Translations under genes and position numbers: made by a program
Assembly: GCF_037911585.1 (NCBI RefSeq)
Contig: NZ_JBAJNS010000001.1
Coordinates: 2,293,001 to 2,357,000 of the forward strand
Direction: 5' to 3'
DNA: 64,000 nt
Origin: Streptomyces sp. GSL17-111
GTDB lineage: Bacteria > Actinomycetota > Actinomycetes > Streptomycetales > Streptomycetaceae
Shown: piece by piece, positions 37,217 through 45,444 of the stretch
How the letters are laid out: each line of letters begins with the position of its first letter
How positions within the stretch are numbered: the stretch's first letter is position 1
The notes under the pieces: generated by a model
Database searches by the model: none
What the model was told of the DNA's origin: nothing
The model's input: the letters and a program-made list of their open reading frames with translations, nothing else

Positions 37217-38305
37217 CTAGTGTCCTGAGTCGTTAGTTCGTGTGCAGTATGCGGCGAGGGTTTCGAGGATCTCGTCTGCGGTCTTGGTCCAGATGAACGG
37301 CTTGGGGTTCTTGTTCCACTCGTTGATCCAGCCGCGGATGTCCCGCTCGAGTTCGATCACGCTGCGGTGGGTCGAGCGGCGGAGTTTGCGGGAGGTCAGC
37401 TCGGCGAACCAGCGCTCGACGAGGTTGAGCCAGGAGGCGGAGGTGGGGGTGAAGTGCAGGTGGAAGCGGGGGTGTCGCAGCAGCCACTTCTTGACCGCTT
37501 CGGTCTTGTGGGTGGCGTAGTTGTCCAGGACCAGGTGGAGTTCGAGGTGCTTGGGCACGGCGGCGTCGATGGTCTTCAGGAAGCGGAGGAACTCCTGGGC
37601 GCGGTGGCGTCGGTAGTGCTGGGCTATGACCGAGCCGGAGACGATGTCCAGGGCGGCGAACAGGCTGGTGGTGCCGTGCCGGACGTAGTCGTGCGTCATC
37701 CTCGCCGGGACCGTCGGCGCCAGGGGCAGCACGGGCTGGGTGCGGTCCAGAGCCTGGATCTGCGACTTCTCGTCCACCGCCAGGACCAGGGCGTTCTCCG
37801 GGGGCGAGAGGTAGATGCCGACCACGTCGCGGACCTTGGTGACGAACTGCGGGTCGGTCGAGAGCTTCCACGTCTCAACGATGTGCGGCTTGAGGCCGAA
37901 CGCCCGCCAGATCCGCGAGACGGCCGACTGCGACATGCCCTCGACCTGGGCCATCGACCGCGTCGACCAGTGCGAATCACCCGACGGCGGCGCCTGGCCA
38001 AGGGTCCTGGCGACCATGGCCTCGACCTGCTCGTCGGAGATTTTTCGGGGCGCCCCCGAACGCGGAAGGTCCACCAGACCCTCCAACCGGTCCGCGACGA
38101 ACCTCGAGCGCCACTTCCGCACCGTCTCCCGCGAGATCCCCAGGTCATCCGCGACCTGCGCGTTCGGTCGACCCTCGGCACACGCCAGGACGATCCTCGA
38201 CCGCAGCACCAGAGCCTGCGAGGCCGTCCGTTTGCGCAACCAGCCCCGCAGGACACGGCGTTCGTGATCAGACAGCTCCAGCAGCAACGGCTTCGGACCA
38301 GGCAT
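37217..38305 (-). CDS. IS630-family transposase
   Basis: A 362-residue DDE transposase. It has an N-terminal HTH region (AQVADDLGISRETVRKWRSRF and MSQSAVSRIWRAFG), and the catalytic triad D178 (VDEKSQ), D261 (LDNYATHK) and E297 (LNLVERWF). The stop codon TAG is formed by the duplicated target TA plus the first flanking G (37217-37219), so the exact C-terminus depends on the insertion site. No internal stop or shift, so the element may be active. Confidence 0.95.
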   Translation of the reverse strand: MPGPKPLLLELSDHERRVLRGWLRKRTASQALVLRSRIVLACAEGRPNAQVADDLGISRETVRKWRSRFVADRLEGLVDLPRSGAPRKISDEQVEAMVARTLGQAPPSGDSHWSTRSMAQVEGMSQSAVSRIWRAFGLKPHIVETWKLSTDPQFVTKVRDVVGIYLSPPENALVLAVDEKSQIQALDRTQPVLPLAPTVPARMTHDYVRHGTTSLFAALDIVSGSVIAQHYRRHRAQEFLRFLKTIDAAVPKHLELHLVLDNYATHKTEAVKKWLLRHPRFHLHFTPTSASWLNLVERWFAELTSRKLRRSTHRSVIELERDIRGWINEWNKNPKPFIWTKTADEILETLAAYCTRTNDSGH

Positions 38306-38348
38306 CGCCCCACCCTACAACCGCAACCGAACAAACGACTCAGGACAC
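37220..38348 (-). mobile_element. IS630-family insertion sequence
   Basis: 1129 bp flanked by TA (37218-37219 and 38349-38350), the target duplication of IS630/Tc1 elements. Terminal inverted repeats GTGTCCTGAGTCGTT at each end match over 15 bases and beyond with one mismatch. It carries one intact transposase gene. Confidence 0.93.
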
Positions 38349-39248
38349 TAGCTGCACAGCGACACCGTGGTTCGCGGCATGTTCGGCGCCAGCTTGGGAG
38401 GCGGCGATGACGCCTCGGTAGTCGCCTGTTGTGAGGGCGAACCAGGCGCGCATCTCGTGGGCCCATCCGGTGAGCTCGCTGTGGTCGGTCTCAGTGGCGA
38501 GTGAGAGCGCAGCCCGGCGCGTGGACTCAGCGCCGTGGCGGTTGCCCATGTCGTACTCGACGCAGCCGACCAGGAGCGCCAGCCACCCAGAAAGCGCGAG
38601 CACTTCGCGGTGCTGGGCTAGCGTGAGGCTCTTGGAGTGCAGGTCCACCACGCGGCGGAGCCACTGCCGGCCCTCTACGAGCAGCTGCTCGCTCGGCATG
38701 AACGGGTACTCCGAGCAGAGCCGGTCGACGGTGATGCGCAGCGCGTCCAGGGTGGCGGCGTCGACGTCGGAGCGGTTCAGGCGGCTGACGATTTCCAGCG
38801 TCTCCATGCCGCTCGCGGCGACGATTTCGGCGTTGCCGTCACGACGGGATGGGGCGGGGAAGATCGCGTGTGTCACGGTGCCGAAGGTCGCCGCGATGAT
38901 GGGGCGGTAGAAGTCGCCGGGCATGGAGCCGGCTTCCCAGCGCTTCCACTGGCGGACCATCGACTCTTCGCTGGGCAGCTCGCTCGGTGCGTGGGCTCTG
39001 AGGGCGCGTACGGCTTGAAGCTGAGACCAGTCCCGTGCTTGCCGTTCGGCCACGATGCGGTGTGCCCACGCCGGCCTGTCGTCTGCCATGTGCCCTCCCT
39101 TGGCTGCCTGTCGTGAGTCTTGCCGTTCCTTCGGGGGGACACGCAAGAGGACAGTGTGGGGGCATCTGAGGTGTCACCGTGCCCGGCTCTCTGACACCCC
39201 CACTGTCACTTCTCGACAGCCGGCCCCAGCTTCACAGTGTTTTCCAGA

Positions 39249-39602
39249 TCACGCACTGCCTGAGGTGGCGCGTCCTTCGAGGGCCGCCACCCGTTCAGCC
39301 AATGCCTGAATCTGGGAGCGGATTTCCTTGATCTCTTCGGTCGTGTCCTGCTTAGCACTCGGCGCCTCTGCTGAGGCCGCCGTCACGAAGTACCCGCGGT
39401 TCCCCGCAGAGAAGATCAACCCCTCTGCGACAAGGATGCCCAGCCCGTCGCGCACCGTCTGGCCGGCGATCCCGAATTCGCGGGCCAGTTCCCGGGTTCC
39501 CGGCAACCTGCCGTCCGCGTACCTCCCCTCGCTGATCCGCCTCCGCAGCACATCCGCAACCTGCACCGGCTTGGGTCTGGGGTCGTTCGCGGCAAGGCTC
39601 AT
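39249..39602 (-). CDS. GntR-family repressor, KorSA-like
   Basis: A 117-residue winged-helix protein: KPVQVADVLRRRISEGRYADGRLPGTRELAREFGIAGQTVRDGLGILVAEGLIFSAGNRGYFV is the GntR DNA-binding domain, followed by a predicted coiled coil (EEIKEIRSQIQALAERVAALEG) for dimerisation instead of an effector domain. In the AICE pSAM2 the GntR protein KorSA represses the activator for replication and transfer; this gene's place beside the divergent operon at 39758 suggests the same role. A palindromic operator lies 57 bases upstream. Confidence 0.85.
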   Translation of the reverse strand: MSLAANDPRPKPVQVADVLRRRISEGRYADGRLPGTRELAREFGIAGQTVRDGLGILVAEGLIFSAGNRGYFVTAASAEAPSAKQDTTEEIKEIRSQIQALAERVAALEGRATSGSA

Positions 39603-39630
39603 GCTTCGAGGTTATCCACCAGCGCGCCCT

Positions 39631-39670
39631 ACTGCGCACTGCCGCAATGGTTGCGAGCTAGTGCGCACTA
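39631..39670. promoter_or_regulatory. Candidate operators of the GntR repressor
   Basis: TAGTGCGCACTA (39659-39670) is a perfect 12-bp palindrome and a related CTGCGCACTG occurs at 39632-39641. Both lie in the 155-bp divergent region between the repressor gene and the operon starting at 39758. GntR proteins typically bind palindromes of this size, so repression of both directions is likely. Confidence 0.6.
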
Positions 39671-39684
39671 GTGCATGCTGATGC

Positions 39685-39726
39685 GTGCGCGGTCGTCTCC
39701 CGGCCAAGGAACGCCGACCGCTGCAC
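39685..39726 (+). ncRNA. Conserved hairpin motif, copy 1 (leader of the 39758 operon)
   Basis: GTGCGCGGTCG (39685-39695) pairs with CGACCGC-T-GCAC (39715-39726, one bulged T). The 19-nt loop at 39696-39714 has core CCGGCCAAGGAAC (39700-39712) and is identical at 18 of 19 loop bases to copy 2, although the stems differ. It ends 31 bases before the start codon at 39758. Confidence 0.6.
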
Positions 39727-39757
39727 CCTGCCCTGCTCGACAAGCACAGGAGTAGTG

Positions 39758-40048
39758 ATGCGCACCTTTGTTGCTGGTCAGGAGGCTTACAACGCCTCCG
39801 AGTTCACGGAACTGGCACTCGGCATCGACCGGGAGCTGTTCGTGGGTGTCCCGGGCGAGTCCCACGAGGAGCGGGCCGCGCGGATGGACGTCGCGCGAGA
39901 GGCCCTGGCGGACCTGCGAGAGCGGGCCGAGTCGGACGAGGTGGCCGCCTGGGACGCGCTGTACGCCGAGGCCCTGACACGCACCGTGCCGATGCTGAGG
40001 GCTGCGGCCCGGCGTCGTCGCGTGCGCCGAGAGGGTGAGGCGGCATGA
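39758..40048 (+). CDS. Hypothetical protein, first gene of an element operon
   Basis: A 96-residue acidic/basic helical protein (MRTFVAGQEAYNASEFTELALGIDRELFVGVPGESHEERAARMDVAREALADLRERAES...RRVRREGEAA). No family recognised. Start ATG 39758 with AGGAG. Its stop overlaps the next start by 4 bases (ATGA), and five genes to 43110 overlap in the same way, so the whole run is translationally coupled. Confidence 0.75.
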   Translation: MRTFVAGQEAYNASEFTELALGIDRELFVGVPGESHEERAARMDVAREALADLRERAESDEVAAWDALYAEALTRTVPMLRAAARRRRVRREGEAA

Positions 40049-40695
40049 GCGCTGTTCTCTCCACGGTCGCCGCTGCGGCGACCGTAGCGGCGGGCTGGTC
40101 CGTTCACACCGTGTGGATGCGTCGCCAGCTCAGCCGCGCCCGGCGCGACCCGTTGACCGGGTTGCCGACGCGGGCGCTGTTCGAGACCCGGGCCCGGAAG
40201 CTGTTGTCCCGGGGATCGCGGGCGGTGCTGCTGGCGGACCTGAACCGCTTCAAGGAGCTGAACGACACGTTCGGTCACGCAGCCGGTGACGCGGCCATCC
40301 GGGCAACCGGTCGGCGGCTGGCCCGGTGGGCGCTCGACCACGCGGGGACGGCGGCCCGGCTTGGCGGAGACGAGTTCACCGCCGTGTTCACCGCCGGTGG
40401 TGAGTCCGACCTCCGCGCTGCGCTGGCCGATCTGGCCGAACGGCTCAACGAGCCCGTCACCCACCAGAACGCCCAGCTCCCCGTCAGCGCATCCATCGGC
40501 GCAGTGGTGGCCACCGGACCCGGTACGGGACTGCCGGTCGCGCTGCGTCGGGCTGACGAGGCGATGTACCGGTGCAAGCGAAGCGGCTGGGACTGGTGCA
40601 TCGGTCACGGAAACGTGCCGGGCACCGGCGAGCAGATCAACGGCCGCCGCCCCGGTCGAGTCGGCGCGGCCCCGTCCGAGGGGAGGAAGCCGTGA
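40045..40695 (+). CDS. Membrane-anchored GGDEF diguanylate cyclase
   Basis: A 216-residue protein. Residues 2-21 form one hydrophobic segment (SAVLSTVAAAATVAAGWSV), followed by RRDPLTGLPTRALFE, the metal-binding D65 (LADLNRFKELNDTFGHAAGD) and an intact GGDEF signature (107-111), so c-di-GMP synthesis from GTP is expected. The inhibitory I-site RxxD five residues before GGDEF is replaced by DHAG, so product inhibition is probably absent. c-di-GMP controls Streptomyces development through BldD, so an element-encoded cyclase could couple transfer to the host life cycle. Confidence 0.92.
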   Translation: MSAVLSTVAAAATVAAGWSVHTVWMRRQLSRARRDPLTGLPTRALFETRARKLLSRGSRAVLLADLNRFKELNDTFGHAAGDAAIRATGRRLARWALDHAGTAARLGGDEFTAVFTAGGESDLRAALADLAERLNEPVTHQNAQLPVSASIGAVVATGPGTGLPVALRRADEAMYRCKRSGWDWCIGHGNVPGTGEQINGRRPGRVGAAPSEGRKP

Positions 40696-41669
40696 GCGGG
40701 ACCGAGACGGCCGCGACGACGGCTGAGCACCGGGGCATCCCCGCTCTGAGCACGGGGGAACGGTGGCTGGCTGCCGCTGCTGCTCTGTCCGCCGGCGCGG
40801 TCGGCGGACTCGGCTTGGCATCGTCGTTCGACGCGGTGTCCGCCGCAGCTGAGCGGTGGGGATTCGGTGCACCGTGGATGCTGCCGGTCGGCATCGACGT
40901 GGCGATTCCGGTGTTCACCGTGGCCAACCTGTTGCTCATCCGCATGGGGATGCCCCTGGGGTGGGTGCGGTTCGTTCCCTGGGCCCTCACGGCGGTGACG
41001 TGCTGGCTGAACGTCGCGGCTGGCGAGTCCCTGTCGGCGAAGGTGGCGCACGGGACCATGCCGCTTCTGTGGGTGGTGCTCTCCGAGATCGCCGCCCACA
41101 TCTACGCCGTCCGCATCGGCGCGGCCACCGGTGCGAGGATGGAACGCATCCGCCGCTCCCGCTGGCTGCTCTCCCCGATCGCGACGTTCGCCCTGTGGCG
41201 CCGGATGGTGCTGTGGGAGACGACCAGCTACCGCGACGCACTCGCCCGCGAGCGGGAACGCCAGCTGCTCCGGGCAGAGCTGCGCGAGCGGCACGGTCGG
41301 AACTGGCGCCGCACCGCACCGCGACGGACCCGCGTCCTGCTCAAGCTGGGCGAACTCGCCCCCGACGAGGCGATGCCGGAACCGGCCACGCCGGACCGGC
41401 CGGCACTGCCGCCCGCGCCCCCCAGGGAGGCGCCCAAGCCGCGCGCGACCGGTGCGAGGAAGGGGCGGCGTACGCAGGGCAAGCGGTCGTTTGAGGAGCT
41501 GCTGACGCAGGCACGCGAGGCCACGGCACAGTGGCCGACCGAACGGCTGGCAGCTGAGCCGATCCGGACCGAGCTGCGTTGCTCCCCCACGAACGCCCGG
41601 CGGCTGCGGGAAACGCTCAAGGCCGAACGCACCCAGAGCACCACCGACGCCGAGGCGGTGGCGGCGTGA
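40692..41669 (+). CDS. DUF2637 membrane protein, transfer-associated
   Basis: A 325-residue protein of the DUF2637 type found in many Streptomyces conjugative elements next to traB. It has four or five hydrophobic segments in the first 165 residues (LAAAAALSAGAVGGLGLASS, WMLPVGIDVAIPVFTVANLLL, WALTAVTCWLNVAA, LLWVVLSEIAAHIYAV) and a basic, Pro/Arg-rich cytoplasmic tail with a helical end (SFEELLTQAREATAQWPTERL). GTG 40692 overlaps the upstream stop (GTGA). A role in spreading of the element within recipient mycelium is inferred from position. Confidence 0.82.
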   Translation: MSGTETAATTAEHRGIPALSTGERWLAAAAALSAGAVGGLGLASSFDAVSAAAERWGFGAPWMLPVGIDVAIPVFTVANLLLIRMGMPLGWVRFVPWALTAVTCWLNVAAGESLSAKVAHGTMPLLWVVLSEIAAHIYAVRIGAATGARMERIRRSRWLLSPIATFALWRRMVLWETTSYRDALARERERQLLRAELRERHGRNWRRTAPRRTRVLLKLGELAPDEAMPEPATPDRPALPPAPPREAPKPRATGARKGRRTQGKRSFEELLTQAREATAQWPTERLAAEPIRTELRCSPTNARRLRETLKAERTQSTTDAEAVAA

Positions 41670-42781
41670 ACAGGTTGCGGATCGGGTCGCTTTGCAGCGG
41701 CTACGGCGGTTTGGACATGGCCGTTGCAGAGGTATTCGGCGCCTCCCTGGCCTGGGTGGCCGACAACGACCCCGGCGCCGCCCGAATCCTGGCCCATCAC
41801 TGGCCACAGTCGCCCAACCTCGGAGACATCACCGCCGTCGATTGGCACGCGGTGGAGCCGGTGGACATCGTGTGCGGCGGCTACCCCTGCCAGCCGTTCA
41901 GCAGCGCCGGCAAACGGAAGGGAGTCACCGATGACCGCCACATCTGGCCGCACATCGCCCGTGCCCTTCGCGTACTACGACCCAGCTACGCGGTCTTTGA
42001 GAACGTCGCAGGGCACCTTTCCCTCGGATTCGACGCCGTCCTCGCCGACCTTGCCGCCCTCGGGTTCGATGCGCAGTGGTGCACTCTTCGCGCGTCGGAT
42101 GTCGGCGCCGCCCATCGGCGCAACCGCCTGTTCCTCCTCGCCTGGCCTGCCCACCCCACGTGCCAGGGACGCCAAGGGTCGCGGCTACCGCGACGGCCTG
42201 CCGACGGTAGTCGCGCTGATGCCCACCCCCTCGACCTCCGAGGCGACCGGCGTCGGCCACGCTGCACAGGGTGGGATGAACTTGCGGCACGCCGTCTCCC
42301 TGCTTCCCACCCCGGTGGCAGGGGACGCCCGGGGAGCCCGGCAGGCTACGGCAACGAACCCACGCAGCAGCTCGCCGACCCTGACCGACCTGGCCCACAG
42401 CGGCACACTTCTGCCGACCCCACGAGCGACGGACGGGGCCAAGGGCAGCCCGAACCAGCGTGGCGGCAAGGGGGATCTGACACTGCCGTCGGCGGCGCAC
42501 AGGCTTGGGGGGCCTACGGCCCGGCCGTCCGACACTGGGAAGTCGTCCTCGACCGCCCCGCCCCCAGGCCAGTTGACGCTCTGGGACGGCTGAACCCCCT
42601 CCTGGTGGAGTGGCTGATGGGCCTTCCCGCCGGCCACGTCACGGCCGTGCCGGGCCTGTCACGGACAGCGCAGCTCAAGGCGCTGGGCAACGGCGTGGTT
42701 CCCCAGCAGGCGACCACCGCCCTCACGCACCTGGTCGCACTCGCCGCGCGCGGCGACGGTACAAGCGGGGTGGCGGCGTGA
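41666..42781 (+). CDS. C5 cytosine DNA methyltransferase, possibly frame-shifted in its middle
   Basis: A 371-residue open frame. Motif I (IGSLCSGYGGLD), the catalytic PCQPFSS (C75), ENV (112-114) and HRRNRLFLL are typical, as is the C-terminus (WGAYGPAVRHWEVVLDRPAP...LLVEWLMGLPAGHVT...ALGNGVVPQQA). Residues about 162-281 read poorly (Arg/Pro/Gly-rich) in this frame, while the +1 frame of the same DNA (about 42,150-42,510) gives LPTPRARDAKG..., LLPTPVAGDARG and LLPTPRATDGAKGSPNQRG, which resemble known target-recognition repeats. A G6 run lies at 42507-42512. GTG 41666 overlaps the upstream gene. Methylation could protect the element from host restriction; activity is uncertain. Confidence 0.8.
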   Translation: MNRLRIGSLCSGYGGLDMAVAEVFGASLAWVADNDPGAARILAHHWPQSPNLGDITAVDWHAVEPVDIVCGGYPCQPFSSAGKRKGVTDDRHIWPHIARALRVLRPSYAVFENVAGHLSLGFDAVLADLAALGFDAQWCTLRASDVGAAHRRNRLFLLAWPAHPTCQGRQGSRLPRRPADGSRADAHPLDLRGDRRRPRCTGWDELAARRLPASHPGGRGRPGSPAGYGNEPTQQLADPDRPGPQRHTSADPTSDGRGQGQPEPAWRQGGSDTAVGGAQAWGAYGPAVRHWEVVLDRPAPRPVDALGRLNPLLVEWLMGLPAGHVTAVPGLSRTAQLKALGNGVVPQQATTALTHLVALAARGDGTSGVAA

Positions 42782-43110
42782 GTGAGCCCATCGTCTACGC
42801 CGACCAGTGGCGCATCGTCATGGCCGCATCTGAGTGGCGCTGCCAGTGCTCCGGGGAGTGTGGCCACGCCCACGCCAAGGGCGGGGGCCGCTGCCCGAGA
42901 GAGCACGACCGACACGCCAGCAAGCATCGCGGGCCGGTCCGGTTGCTCGCCGCGCCGGCCGACCCGATCACCCCCACCCGCCGCGCGGTCGCCCTCCCGG
43001 TGCACGCGCTCCGGGCATGGTGCCCGGATTGCCTGGACGCAGCTCGCCGCGCGGCACTGCGCACCGCACCTGCCGATCCCGCACAGATCGGCCTGTTCGA
43101 CCTGTCGTAG
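42778..43110 (+). CDS. Cys-rich small protein of conserved AICE type
   Basis: A 110-residue protein (MSEPIVYADQWRIVMAASEWRCQCSGECGHAHAKGGGRCPREHDRHASKHRGPVRLLAAPAD...AWCPDCLDAARRAAL...). Cys residues in CQCSGEC, GGRCPREH and WCPDCL suggest a zinc-binding fold; I recall similar proteins after MTase or TraB-region genes in streptomycete elements, without a function. GTG 42778 overlaps the methyltransferase stop. Confidence 0.7.
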   Translation: MSEPIVYADQWRIVMAASEWRCQCSGECGHAHAKGGGRCPREHDRHASKHRGPVRLLAAPADPITPTRRAVALPVHALRAWCPDCLDAARRAALRTAPADPAQIGLFDLS

Positions 43111-43116
43111 CACCGA

Positions 43117-43159
43117 CGGGGCCCGGCCACCGCCGACCAAAGCACATGGTCGGGCCCCG
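43117..43159 (+). ncRNA. Conserved hairpin motif, copy 3 (leader of traB)
   Basis: A 13-bp stem (43117-43129 with 43147-43159; one G-U pair) closes a 17-nt loop whose core CCGACCAAAGCAC (43133-43145) agrees with copies 1 and 2 at 10 of 13 positions. If the last A-T pair opens, the loop is 19 nt and the core has the same offset. It lies in the gap between the 110-residue gene and traB, 31 bases before the traB start. Confidence 0.5.
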
Positions 43160-43190
43160 GTCCTCCCTCTCCACAAGGAAGGAACTCTCA

Positions 43191-45434
43191 GTGAATCAGC
43201 ACGACGGAGACGACGACGAGCGGGAGCTGTTCGCCCGGCTCGAACACGAGATGAGCGGCACCGGATCGGCCGATCGCACGCCCGACGGGTCGGGCGGCGC
43301 GGTGGTCGATCTGGACAAGGCGCGATCGGCCCGCGAGTCGGCCGACGCATCGGCGACGGGATCGGCCGGACGGATCGACTCCGGGTCGGTCGACGGATCG
43401 GGGCGCGTGTGGGTCGACTCCCCGGGGACCGGATCGGGCGGTGGGCTGACCGATCGGTTGCGGGGTGGTAAGCGTCGCGCAGTGCTTCCGGCGTGGGCCC
43501 GCTCTCGGGACGAGTTCGCGACGGCGGCGCGGTGGCTGACCGGCCACATCGGGCACACCGTCGCGTACCACGGGGTGCGCCTGCCGTGGTACGGGCTGCG
43601 GCTGACCGCACAGGCCCCGGCCGGTACGGCGAAGTTCGTCGGCGGGGCGATGCGGTGGGTGGCCGATCGCGAAGGCGATCCGCTGCGGGCGGCTGCCGCG
43701 CGGCGGGAGAACGTGGCGGAGTACATGACGCTTTCCCGCCAGCGGGACCGCCGCGTGAAGTGGCGCACCCTGGTTGCCGTCGTCTCGACGTTCGTCGGGA
43801 TCGGGGCGGCCCTGTCGCTGTACGTCCTCGCTCCCGGCTGGCTGCTCGCGCTCGCGGGCGCCTCGGTGACGCTCGCGTTGGGGTGGCTGGGGGCGCCGGC
43901 CGATGCTCCCGTCATCCACCGCGCCGTGGAGACCGGCAAGGCTCCGAAGCTCACGTCCGACATCGTCCTGCGTGCGCTGGGCGCTCTGGGGATTCCGGCG
44001 ATCAATCAGGCGCAGTCCAAGGGCGGGGACGGGTTCAAGTTCACCGCTCCCATCGCCCGCGACGGGCGCGGTTGGCGCGCCGAAGGTGACCTGCCCTACG
44101 GGGTGACGGTCACCGACGTCATCGACCGGCGCGACAAGCTCGCGTCGGGCCTGCGTCGCCCGTTGGGGTGCGTGTGGCCCGAGGCCGTGACGGAGGAGCA
44201 CACCGGGCGCCTGGTGCTGTGGGTCGGGGATCAGGACATGTCCAAGGCCAAGCAGCCTGTGTGGCCGCTGGCCAAGGACGGGGGCGTGGACCTGTTCAAG
44301 CCGGTCGCGTTCGGCACCGACCCGCGCGGGCGGTGGGTGGAGATCACGCTCATGTACATCGCGGCCGTGATCGGTGCGATCCCCCGCATGGGCAAGACCT
44401 TCCTCCTGCGCCTCCTGCTGCTCATCGCCGCACTCGATCCGCGAGCGGAGCTGCACACGTACGACCTCAAGGGAACCGGCGACCTCGACCCGGTCGGCAA
44501 CGCCGTCTCCTACCGCCACCGCGCCGGGGACGAAGAGGAGGACATCGAATACGCGCTGGCGGACCTGCGGGCCCTGCGGGAGGAGCTGCGGCGCCGTACC
44601 AAGGCGATCCGGGCCCTGCCGCGCGACGTGTGCCCGGAGTCGAAGGTGACTTCCGCGCTGGCGTCGAAGGCGTCACTCGGCCTGCACCCGATCGTGATCG
44701 GGGTGGACGAGTGCCAGGTGTGGTTCGAGCACGACAAGCACGGAAGCGAGATCGAGGAGATCTGCACCGATCTGGTCAAGCGCGGCCCCGCGACCGGCAT
44801 CGTGCTCCTGCTGGCCACCCAGCGCCCCGACGCCAAGGCCCTGCCCACCGGCATCAGCGCGAACGCCTCCGCGCGGTTCTGCCTGAAGGTCATGGGCCAG
44901 CTGGAGAACGACATGGTGCTGGGCACCTCCGCCTACAAGCGCGGGGTGCGGGCCACGATGTTCTCTTGGGCCGACAAGGGCATCCACTACTTCGTGGGGG
45001 AAGGCGCCGACGCCCGCATCGTCCGCTCCACGTTCATTGACGCCCCCGCCGCCGACGCTATCGCCGCCCGGGCCCGCGCCGCACGCCAAGCGGCCGGCAC
45101 GCTCGCCGGGTACGCCCTGGGGCAGGAGCACGACGCCGACGCCACCGCCCAGCCCGGGTTCGACCTGCTCGCCGACATCCTCGCCGTCGTCGGCGCGGAC
45201 GAGGCCAAGGTGTGGTCGGAGACGGTCGTGGCGCGGCTGGCGGAGCTGCGACCGGACGTCTACGGGACGTGGAGCGGTGAGCAACTGACCGCAGCGCTCA
45301 AGCCCTACGGCGTCAAGACCGGTCAGGTCTGGGGGACGACGGAGGACGGCAAGGGCGCGAACCGGCGCGGCATCAAGCGCGCCGACATCCTCACCGCCGT
45401 CGCTCAGCGTGACGGAAACACCGACGCGGCCTGA
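43191..45434 (+). CDS. traB: TraB-type DNA translocase (FtsK/SpoIIIE family)
   Basis: A 747-residue conjugative ATPase that pumps double-stranded plasmid DNA into the recipient hypha, the single protein needed for transfer in Streptomyces. Residues 1-90 are acidic/Ser-Gly-rich, a membrane hairpin is near 190-240 (LVAVVSTFVGIGAALSLYVLAPGWLLALAGASV), Walker A is GAIPRMGKT (K402) and Walker B VIGVDECQ (D506/E507), with RGPATGIVLLLATQRPD. The C-terminal winged helix (KVWSETVVARLAELRPDVYGTWSGEQL) is the part that recognises clt. GTG 43191 has AAGGAAGGA upstream. Confidence 0.95.
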   Translation: MNQHDGDDDERELFARLEHEMSGTGSADRTPDGSGGAVVDLDKARSARESADASATGSAGRIDSGSVDGSGRVWVDSPGTGSGGGLTDRLRGGKRRAVLPAWARSRDEFATAARWLTGHIGHTVAYHGVRLPWYGLRLTAQAPAGTAKFVGGAMRWVADREGDPLRAAAARRENVAEYMTLSRQRDRRVKWRTLVAVVSTFVGIGAALSLYVLAPGWLLALAGASVTLALGWLGAPADAPVIHRAVETGKAPKLTSDIVLRALGALGIPAINQAQSKGGDGFKFTAPIARDGRGWRAEGDLPYGVTVTDVIDRRDKLASGLRRPLGCVWPEAVTEEHTGRLVLWVGDQDMSKAKQPVWPLAKDGGVDLFKPVAFGTDPRGRWVEITLMYIAAVIGAIPRMGKTFLLRLLLLIAALDPRAELHTYDLKGTGDLDPVGNAVSYRHRAGDEEEDIEYALADLRALREELRRRTKAIRALPRDVCPESKVTSALASKASLGLHPIVIGVDECQVWFEHDKHGSEIEEICTDLVKRGPATGIVLLLATQRPDAKALPTGISANASARFCLKVMGQLENDMVLGTSAYKRGVRATMFSWADKGIHYFVGEGADARIVRSTFIDAPAADAIAARARAARQAAGTLAGYALGQEHDADATAQPGFDLLADILAVVGADEAKVWSETVVARLAELRPDVYGTWSGEQLTAALKPYGVKTGQVWGTTEDGKGANRRGIKRADILTAVAQRDGNTDAA

Positions 45435-45444
45435 CTCGGATTCA

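Larger units (their letters stand above)
36702..39089 (-). pseudogene. XRE/TPR-type regulator split by an IS630 element
   Basis: Joining 38351-39089 to 36702-37219 across the insertion and one TA copy restores a single frame of about 415 residues: ...VAVQLAAQEAKAWARIGD... The N-terminus (MADDRPAWAHRIVAERQARDWSQLQAVRALRAHAP...ESMVRQWKRWEAG) is a helix-turn-helix domain and the remainder is helical and TPR-like, a Streptomyces regulator type seen beside GntR genes in AICEs. The start at 39089 has AGGGAGGG. The insertion truncates the product after VAVQL-VS-stop, so the gene is probably inactive. Confidence 0.88.

Noticed and set aside
39681..39755. 24-codon upstream peptide spanning hairpin copy 1
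   Set aside because: No ribosome binding site, and the same hairpin in the other two copies lacks a start codon, so the sequence is not conserved as a peptide.
42150..42593. A separate gene overlapping the methyltransferase
   Set aside because: The alternative frame lacks a start signal and its sequence continues methyltransferase motifs, so it is better explained as a shifted part of the same gene.
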